Source of the DNA: Hydrogenophaga sp.
Lineage (GTDB): Bacteria > Pseudomonadota > Gammaproteobacteria > Burkholderiales > Burkholderiaceae
DNA length: 5,041 nt
Assembly (NCBI GenBank): GCA_025458545.1
Contig: JALOSH010000191.1
Coordinates: 1-5,041 of the forward strand
Direction: 5' to 3'
The notes beneath the pieces are model-generated. The model worked only from the letters and a program-made list of their open reading frames with translations, was not told where the DNA came from and did not search any database. Both the position numbers and the translations under genes were made by a program. The first letter of the stretch is position 1; each line of letters opens with the position of its first letter. This document shows positions 1 through 5,041 of this stretch, in pieces.

Positions 1-426
1 TTCCGTGGCCAGTGGCCCACGGGTCTGCTGGTGGGTCTGGGCACGCCCTGGAACACACTTCGGCTGGACGGTCGTCTGGAACTGCAATCGCCCGGCCTGG
101 ACGTGGACTGGCAAGGCGGGCGCACCGGGGTCCAGGGCGCGCTGATCATCGAAGCCGTCGACATGGCCTCGCGCCTGTCCACCCTGCGCCCGCTGGGCAG
201 CTATGTGATCGATCTGCGGGCTCCGTCGGGCATCGACAGCGCCAGCCTCACCCTGCAAACCCTGCGCGGTGAACTTCAGCTGCAAGGCAGCGGTCAATGG
301 GAAGGCGGGCGGCTTCGCTTTCGCGGCGAAGCACAGGCCACACCGGGTCATGAAGCGGCCCTGGCCAACCTGCTCAACATCATCGGACGTCGGCAAGGCG
401 AACGCTCGCTGCTCAACATTGGATAA
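1..426 (+). CDS. gspN: Type II secretion system protein N, C-terminal 141 residues (5' end outside window)
   Basis: The reading frame is open from the first base and ends at TAA 424-426. GspN is an accessory component of some type II secretion systems, anchored in the inner membrane with a periplasmic domain; its exact role is poorly defined. The visible part is a beta-rich stretch of alternating polar and hydrophobic residues (LRGELQLQGSGQWEGGRLRF at about residues 88-107), followed by the family-like ending ALANLLNIIGRRQGERSLLNIG, which resembles the conserved GspN C-terminus (leucine/isoleucine helix, GRR, then a short final strand). Full GspN proteins are roughly 250 residues, so about 100 N-terminal residues, including the membrane anchor, lie upstream. 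The secretin gene follows after 45 bases, which supports the call. The identification rests on the C-terminal motif plus context, without a profile search. Confidence 0.85.
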   Translation, partial: FRGQWPTGLLVGLGTPWNTLRLDGRLELQSPGLDVDWQGGRTGVQGALIIEAVDMASRLSTLRPLGSYVIDLRAPSGIDSASLTLQTLRGELQLQGSGQWEGGRLRFRGEAQATPGHEAALANLLNIIGRRQGERSLLNIG

Positions 427-460
427 CGAATGAAACGGTGTCCGCCACCGACTTCGCGCT

Positions 461-464
461 AGGA
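461..464 (+). promoter_or_regulatory. Ribosome binding site for gspD
   Basis: AGGA lies 7 bases before the ATG at 472, which is good Shine-Dalgarno spacing. It supports that start over alternatives. It overlaps the TAG (460-462) of a 10-codon reading frame that opens at ATG 430. Confidence 0.6.
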
Positions 465-471
465 TCAAGTC

Positions 472-2595
472 ATGAAACCGAATCTCCTCCGTGCCCAGCA
501 GGTCTCAGGCACCGTGCTCACGGCCATTGCACTGGCCACCAGCCTGGGTCTGGTCGCGCTGCCCGGACCGGCGCAGGCCCAAGGCAGAAACAACGAACCG
601 GTGGTGCTCAATTTCGTGGGCGCCGAGATCGAAGCCGTGGCCCGCACCATGGCCACCATCACCGGACGCAACGTGGTGCTCGACCCGCGGGTGAAAGGCA
701 CCATCAACCTTTCGACCGACCGCCCGGTGGCACCGGTTGCGGCGCTGAACCAGTTCGCCGCCGCGCTGCGCCTGCAGGGCTTCACGCTGGTGGACACCGG
801 CGGCCTGTACAAGATCGTGCCCGAGGCCGACGCCAAGCTGCAAGGCAACCCGGTCAACGTCGGCCCGGTGACCCGCTTGCCGGCTTCCAACCAGATCGTG
901 ACCCAGATCTTCCGGCTCAACCACGAGAACGCCAACAACCTGGTGCCGGTGCTGCGCCCGCTGATCGGGCCCAACAACACGATCAACGTCAACCCCGGCA
1001 ACAACTCGCTGATCATCACCGACTACGCCGACAACCTGCAGCGCATCGGCCGCATCATCACCGCGCTGGACGTGGCCGGCGCCACCGACGTGGAGATCAT
1101 CCCGCTGCAGCACGCGATCGCCTCCGACCTGGTGCCGTTGGTCACCCGGCTGATCGAATCCGGCGGCGGCGCTGCTGCCGGCGCGGGCGATGCCTCGTTC
1201 AAAACCACCCTGGTGGCCGAGCCGCGCAGCAACAGCCTGGTGATGCGCGCAGCCAACCCGGCGCGCCTGGCCCTGGTGCGGGCCCTGGTCACCAAGCTGG
1301 ACCAGCCCACCTCACAAAGCGCTGCCGGTGACATCCACGTGGTGTACCTGAAAAATGCCGATGCGGTGTCGCTGGCCACCACGCTGCGCGCGGCGATGTC
1401 GGGCGGTGGTGGTGGGGCTGGCACCACCATGCGCACCGCGGGTGCTGGTGCAGGCGGTGCAGCTGGTGCGGCCAGCAACGCCGCTACGTCCCCGGTGGCC
1501 GCGAGCGCCGGGCCTTCCACCGGCGGCCAGATCCAGGCCGACCCGGCCACCAACGCCCTGATCATCACCGCGCCCGAGCCACAGTACCGCCAGTTGCGCG
1601 CCGTCATCGATCAGCTCGACGCGCGCCGGGCCCAGGTCTACGTGGAAAGCCTGATCGCCGAGGTCAACGCCGACAAGGCGGCCGAGTTCGGCATCCAGTG
1701 GCAGGGGCCCATTGGCCGGGCGGGAGATGGTGCCATCGGTTTGCTGGGCACCAACTTCGGCACCGGGGCATCGAACATCATCAACCTGGCCACCGGCCTG
1801 GGCAGCGGCACCAACGTGGCCTCACCGGGCGCGGGGCTGAACCTGGGTGTGGCCGGGCGCTCCAACGGCGTGTATTTCCTGGGCTTCCTGGCGCGCTTTC
1901 TGCAGCAGAACGGCGAGGGCAACATCCTGTCCACCCCCAACCTGCTGACGCTGGACAACGAAGAAGCCAAGATCGTGATCGGCCAGAACGTGCCCTTCGT
2001 CACCGGCAGTTTCACCAACACCGGGGGTAGCGGCAACAACGGCTCGGTCAACCCGTTCCAGACCATCGAGCGCAAAGACGTGGGCCTGACGCTGCGCGTG
2101 AAGCCGCAGATCAGCGAGAACGGCACCATCAAGATGACCATCTTCCAGGAGGTCAGCAGCGTGCAGTCCACCTCGGCCGCCGGTCCGATCACCAACAAAC
2201 GCACCATCGAATCCACCGTGCTGGTGGACGACGGTTCGGTGGTGGTGCTGGGTGGCCTGCTGCAAGACGACTACTCGGGCAACCAGGGCAAAGTGCCCGG
2301 TCTGGGCGACGTGCCGATCTTTGGCAACCTCTTCAAAAGCGAAACCCGCAACCGCAGAAAGACCAACCTGATGGTGTTCCTGCGCCCGGTGGTGCTGCGC
2401 GATGCGCGCGAGACCAGCAACCTCTCGCTGGACCGCTACGAACTCATGCGCGCGGTGCAGAAGGAAGCCCAGCCCCCCGCGAGCAAGGTGCTGCAGGTGA
2501 ACGAAGCCCCGGTGATGCCGCCCCAGCTGGCGCCAGGCGCCTTGCTGCCCGCCACGCCGGCAGCACCTGCCACACCGGTTGCCCCCGCGCGGTGA
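472..2595 (+). CDS. gspD: Type II secretion system secretin GspD (outer-membrane channel)
   Basis: This 707-residue protein forms the multimeric outer-membrane pore through which folded substrates leave the periplasm. A Sec signal peptide is visible: basic start (MKPNLLR), hydrophobic core at 13-30, and a likely cut after AQA (36/37). Domains in order are N0 (about 40-117), N1 (about 143-201), N2 (about 207-277), N3 (about 286-383) and the secretin barrel (about 385-645). The barrel has VYVESLIAEV at 389-398, the gate motif GQNVPFVTG at 504-512, and the secretin signature VPGLGDVPIFGNLF at 608-621. A short helix RYELMR (655-660) follows, then a Pro/Ala-rich tail with no clear pilotin-binding signature. 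N3 is interrupted by a Gly/Ala-rich loop at about 310-352. The length is usual for the family. The ATG at 472 is chosen because it has an AGGA site and starts a clean signal peptide. It sits 45 bases after gspN and 10 bases before gspE. Confidence 0.97.
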   Translation: MKPNLLRAQQVSGTVLTAIALATSLGLVALPGPAQAQGRNNEPVVLNFVGAEIEAVARTMATITGRNVVLDPRVKGTINLSTDRPVAPVAALNQFAAALRLQGFTLVDTGGLYKIVPEADAKLQGNPVNVGPVTRLPASNQIVTQIFRLNHENANNLVPVLRPLIGPNNTINVNPGNNSLIITDYADNLQRIGRIITALDVAGATDVEIIPLQHAIASDLVPLVTRLIESGGGAAAGAGDASFKTTLVAEPRSNSLVMRAANPARLALVRALVTKLDQPTSQSAAGDIHVVYLKNADAVSLATTLRAAMSGGGGGAGTTMRTAGAGAGGAAGAASNAATSPVAASAGPSTGGQIQADPATNALIITAPEPQYRQLRAVIDQLDARRAQVYVESLIAEVNADKAAEFGIQWQGPIGRAGDGAIGLLGTNFGTGASNIINLATGLGSGTNVASPGAGLNLGVAGRSNGVYFLGFLARFLQQNGEGNILSTPNLLTLDNEEAKIVIGQNVPFVTGSFTNTGGSGNNGSVNPFQTIERKDVGLTLRVKPQISENGTIKMTIFQEVSSVQSTSAAGPITNKRTIESTVLVDDGSVVVLGGLLQDDYSGNQGKVPGLGDVPIFGNLFKSETRNRRKTNLMVFLRPVVLRDARETSNLSLDRYELMRAVQKEAQPPASKVLQVNEAPVMPPQLAPGALLPATPAAPATPVAPAR
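2591..2595 (+). promoter_or_regulatory. Likely ribosome binding site for gspE, overlapping the gspD stop
   Basis: GGTGA contains the gspD stop codon TGA and lies 10 bases before the ATG at 2606. It is the only Shine-Dalgarno-like sequence near that start. The overlap suggests translational coupling of gspE to gspD. Confidence 0.4.
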
Positions 2596-2605
2596 CCGAA
2601 CGGCC

Positions 2606-4048
<1,443 letters not shown>

Positions 4049-4056
4049 ACATGCCC
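4049..4056 (+). repeat. Left copy of 8-base direct repeat flanking the gspE-gspF insert
   Basis: ACATGCCC immediately follows the gspE stop codon and is identical to 4188-4195, which spans the gspF start. Including flanks, the left copy reads TGAACATGCCC and the right TGACATGCCC, the same apart from one A. It may be a target-site duplication or other duplication left by an insertion at the original gspE/gspF junction. Confidence 0.5.
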
Positions 4057-4089
4057 CCCTGCGCCGCTTCGCGTCTTCCCCCCAGGGGG
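4055..4089. repeat. Stem-loop with 7-base arms CCCCCTG/CAGGGGG
   Basis: The arms at 4055-4061 and 4083-4089 are perfectly complementary, with a 21-base loop holding a smaller CGC/GCG hairpin. No T-run follows, so it is not a standard intrinsic terminator. Confidence 0.55.
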
Positions 4090-4091
4090 AC

Positions 4092-4128
4092 CACACCTTT
4101 GGCCCGGCAAAGCCGGTTCTTCGGTGTG
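4092..4128. repeat. Two-tier stem-loop CACACC/GGTGTG enclosing CCGGC/GCCGG
   Basis: The outer arms are 4092-4097 and 4123-4128. The inner hairpin is CCGGC (4104-4108), loop AAA, GCCGG (4112-4116). Six unpaired bases lie on each side between the tiers. TTCTT follows the inner stem at 4117-4121, too weak a T-tract to call a terminator with confidence. Confidence 0.55.
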
Positions 4129-4187
4129 TGCTGTCGTCGGACATCTCCTCCGGCCACGCCGCGCGCCTCTTTGTGCTGGATCGTTTG

Positions 4188-4195
4188 ACATGCCC
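4188..4195 (+). repeat. Right copy of 8-base direct repeat, containing the gspF start codon
   Basis: ACATGCCC here is identical to 4049-4056. The copy includes the gspF ATG (4190-4192) and second codon CCC, so the left copy looks like a duplicate of the gspF start. Confidence 0.5.
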
Positions 4196-5041
4196 GCGTA
4201 TTCCTTTGAAGCCCTGGACGCCCAGGGCGCCACGCAGAAAGGCCTGATCGACGCCGACACGGCGAAGGCTGCGCGCAGTCTGTTGCGGGCCCGTGCGCTG
4301 GTGCCGATCGCGGTCGAGCCGGCGGTCAACTTGCCGGGCGACAGTGGTGGCAGCGGACTGAACATCACGCTCTGGGGCGGTCGTGTTTTCAGCGCCACCA
4401 CACTGGCCGTGTGGACCCGACAGCTCGCCGGCCTGGTGGCCGCCGGGCTGCCGCTGGAGCGTGCGCTCTCGGCCCTGTCCGACGAAGCCGAAGACGAGAA
4501 GCAGCGTCGTCTGGTGGCCTCGCTGCGCTCCGAAGTCAACGCCGGGTCGTCGTTTGCACGTGCGCTGGCCCAACACCCCGACGAGTTCGCGACCATCTAC
4601 AGCGCCGTGATCGCGGCGGGTGAACAGAGCGGTCAGCTCGGCGTGGTGCTGGAGCGCCTGGCCGACGATCTGGAAGAACGCGAAGCGCTGAAGAACAAGC
4701 TCATCGGCGCCTCGCTCTACCCGGCCATCGTCACCCTGGTCGCCATCGTGATCGTGGTGTTCCTGGTGAGCTACGTGGTGCCGCAGGTCGCCAGCGTGTT
4801 CGCCGGCAGCAAACGCTCGCTCCCTTTCCTCACCGTGGTGATGCTGGGGCTGAGCAGCTTCGTGCGCGGCTATGGCTGGCTGATGCTGGGGTTGCTGGCC
4901 CTGGGCAGCGGCGCGCTGGTGATGGCGCGGCGCAACGAAGCCTTGCGCCTGCGCATGGACGCGGCCTGGCTGCGTCTGCCGCTGGTGGGCCGGCTCGCGC
5001 GCGGCTACAACGCGGCGCGTTTTGCGGCCACGCTGGCGATG
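4190..5041 (+). CDS. gspF: Type II secretion system inner-membrane platform protein GspF, N-terminal 284 residues (3' end outside window)
   Basis: GspF is the polytopic inner-membrane protein of the assembly platform, contacting GspE and GspL and thought to transmit ATPase motion to the growing pseudopilus. The start MPAYSFEALDAQGATQKGLI is typical of the family. The first T2SSF domain (about 72-198) has VWTRQLAGLVAAGLPLERAL at 74-93 and the conserved AAGEQSGQL at 142-150, followed by a first membrane segment at about 176-197 and a second at about 228-246. LPLVGRLARGYNAARFAATL (263-282) begins the second T2SSF repeat. The family length is about 400 residues, so roughly 120, including the last membrane segment, lie beyond the window. 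The ATG at 4190 fits the family N-terminus but has only a weak GGA (4178-4180) upstream. Its separation from gspE by a 141-base palindromic gap is unusual. Confidence 0.96.
   Translation, partial: MPAYSFEALDAQGATQKGLIDADTAKAARSLLRARALVPIAVEPAVNLPGDSGGSGLNITLWGGRVFSATTLAVWTRQLAGLVAAGLPLERALSALSDEAEDEKQRRLVASLRSEVNAGSSFARALAQHPDEFATIYSAVIAAGEQSGQLGVVLERLADDLEEREALKNKLIGASLYPAIVTLVAIVIVVFLVSYVVPQVASVFAGSKRSLPFLTVVMLGLSSFVRGYGWLMLGLLALGSGALVMARRNEALRLRMDAAWLRLPLVGRLARGYNAARFAATLAM

Larger units (their letters stand above)
4051..4188 (+). other. 45-codon open frame filling the gspE-gspF gap, probably not a functional protein
   Basis: An ATG two bases after the gspE stop opens a frame (MPPCAASRLPPRGTTPLARQ...) that runs through the whole palindromic element and stops at TGA 4186-4188, one base before the gspF ATG. 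The peptide is rich in Pro, Arg, Ala and Cys and resembles nothing I recognise. No good ribosome binding site precedes it; the nearest purine run is AGAGA at 4040-4044. The most likely reading is that the ATG is a relic or duplicate of the gspF start. Its translation, if any, could deliver ribosomes to gspF. Confidence 0.2.
4049..4189. repeat. Palindrome-rich intergenic element between gspE and gspF
   Basis: These 141 bases separate two genes that are usually adjacent or overlapping. Three inverted repeats are visible. CCCCCTG (4055-4061) pairs with CAGGGGG (4083-4089), with CGC-TTC-GCG (4065-4073) inside the loop. CACACC (4092-4097) pairs with GGTGTG (4123-4128) and encloses CCGGC-AAA-GCCGG (4104-4116). 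A short TGTC/GACA stem lies at 4132-4143. CTTTG (4097-4101) can also pair with CAAAG (4108-4112), an alternative to the CCGGC hairpin. From memory, very similar intergenic sequences (CGCTTCGCG, then CCCCCCAGGGGG and CCGGCAAAGCCGG) are scattered through Comamonadaceae genomes; I could not check this. No transposase is encoded, so if mobile it would need help in trans. A regulatory or mRNA-stability role is possible but unproven. Confidence 0.65.

Noticed and set aside
438..1331. 297-codon + strand frame overlapping the start of gspD
   Set aside because: The product is a low-complexity Arg/Pro/Gly/Ala-rich sequence in an alternative frame of gspD. The gspD frame has full domain support.
2579..2605. 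Upstream TTG start for gspE at 2579
   Set aside because: It would add nine residues (MPPRGDRTA) overlapping gspD that do not resemble the family N-terminus. ATG 2606 gives the expected start, with GGTGA upstream.
4083..4121. Possible intrinsic terminator after gspE
   Set aside because: The hairpins are GC-rich, but no proper T-run follows, only TTCTT after the inner stem. gspF continues in the same direction and would be expected to be co-transcribed.

Overview
The window carries part of a type II secretion (general secretion pathway, Gsp/Xcp-type) gene cluster, all on the + strand: the 3' end of gspN, complete gspD (secretin), complete gspE (assembly ATPase), and the first 284 codons of gspF (inner-membrane platform), which runs off the right edge. 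The high GC content (roughly two thirds by eye), strong G/C third-position bias, the protein sequences and the style of the intergenic repeat suggest a betaproteobacterium of the Burkholderiales, most likely Comamonadaceae (Hydrogenophaga/Acidovorax-like). That placement is inference from recall; no search was run.

Layout: 1-426 is the gspN C-terminus. 427-471 is a short spacer with a good ribosome binding site and a 10-codon reading frame. 472-2595 is gspD. After 10 bases comes gspE, 2606-4048. 4049-4189 is a 141-base gap rich in inverted repeats, and gspF starts at 4190. GspD forms the outer-membrane channel, GspE powers pseudopilus assembly from the cytoplasm, GspF is the membrane partner on which GspE acts, and GspN is an accessory periplasmic/inner-membrane protein. 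The order N-D-E-F with short spacers suggests one transcription unit.

The most interesting part is the gspE-gspF gap. It looks like a small palindromic repeat element inserted at the gspE/gspF junction. The sequence ACATGCCC occurs at both ends (4049-4056 and 4188-4195, the second copy containing the gspF start codon). Removing one copy plus the intervening DNA would place the gspF ATG two bases after the gspE stop. The gap also contains an uninterrupted 45-codon frame that begins at the left-hand ATG and stops one base before the gspF ATG, so translational coupling could have survived the insertion. The remaining genes look intact and ordinary, apart from a short zinc-binding loop in GspE and a glycine/alanine-rich loop in GspD. 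I see no RNA genes, CRISPR arrays, transposase genes or other novel gene system.
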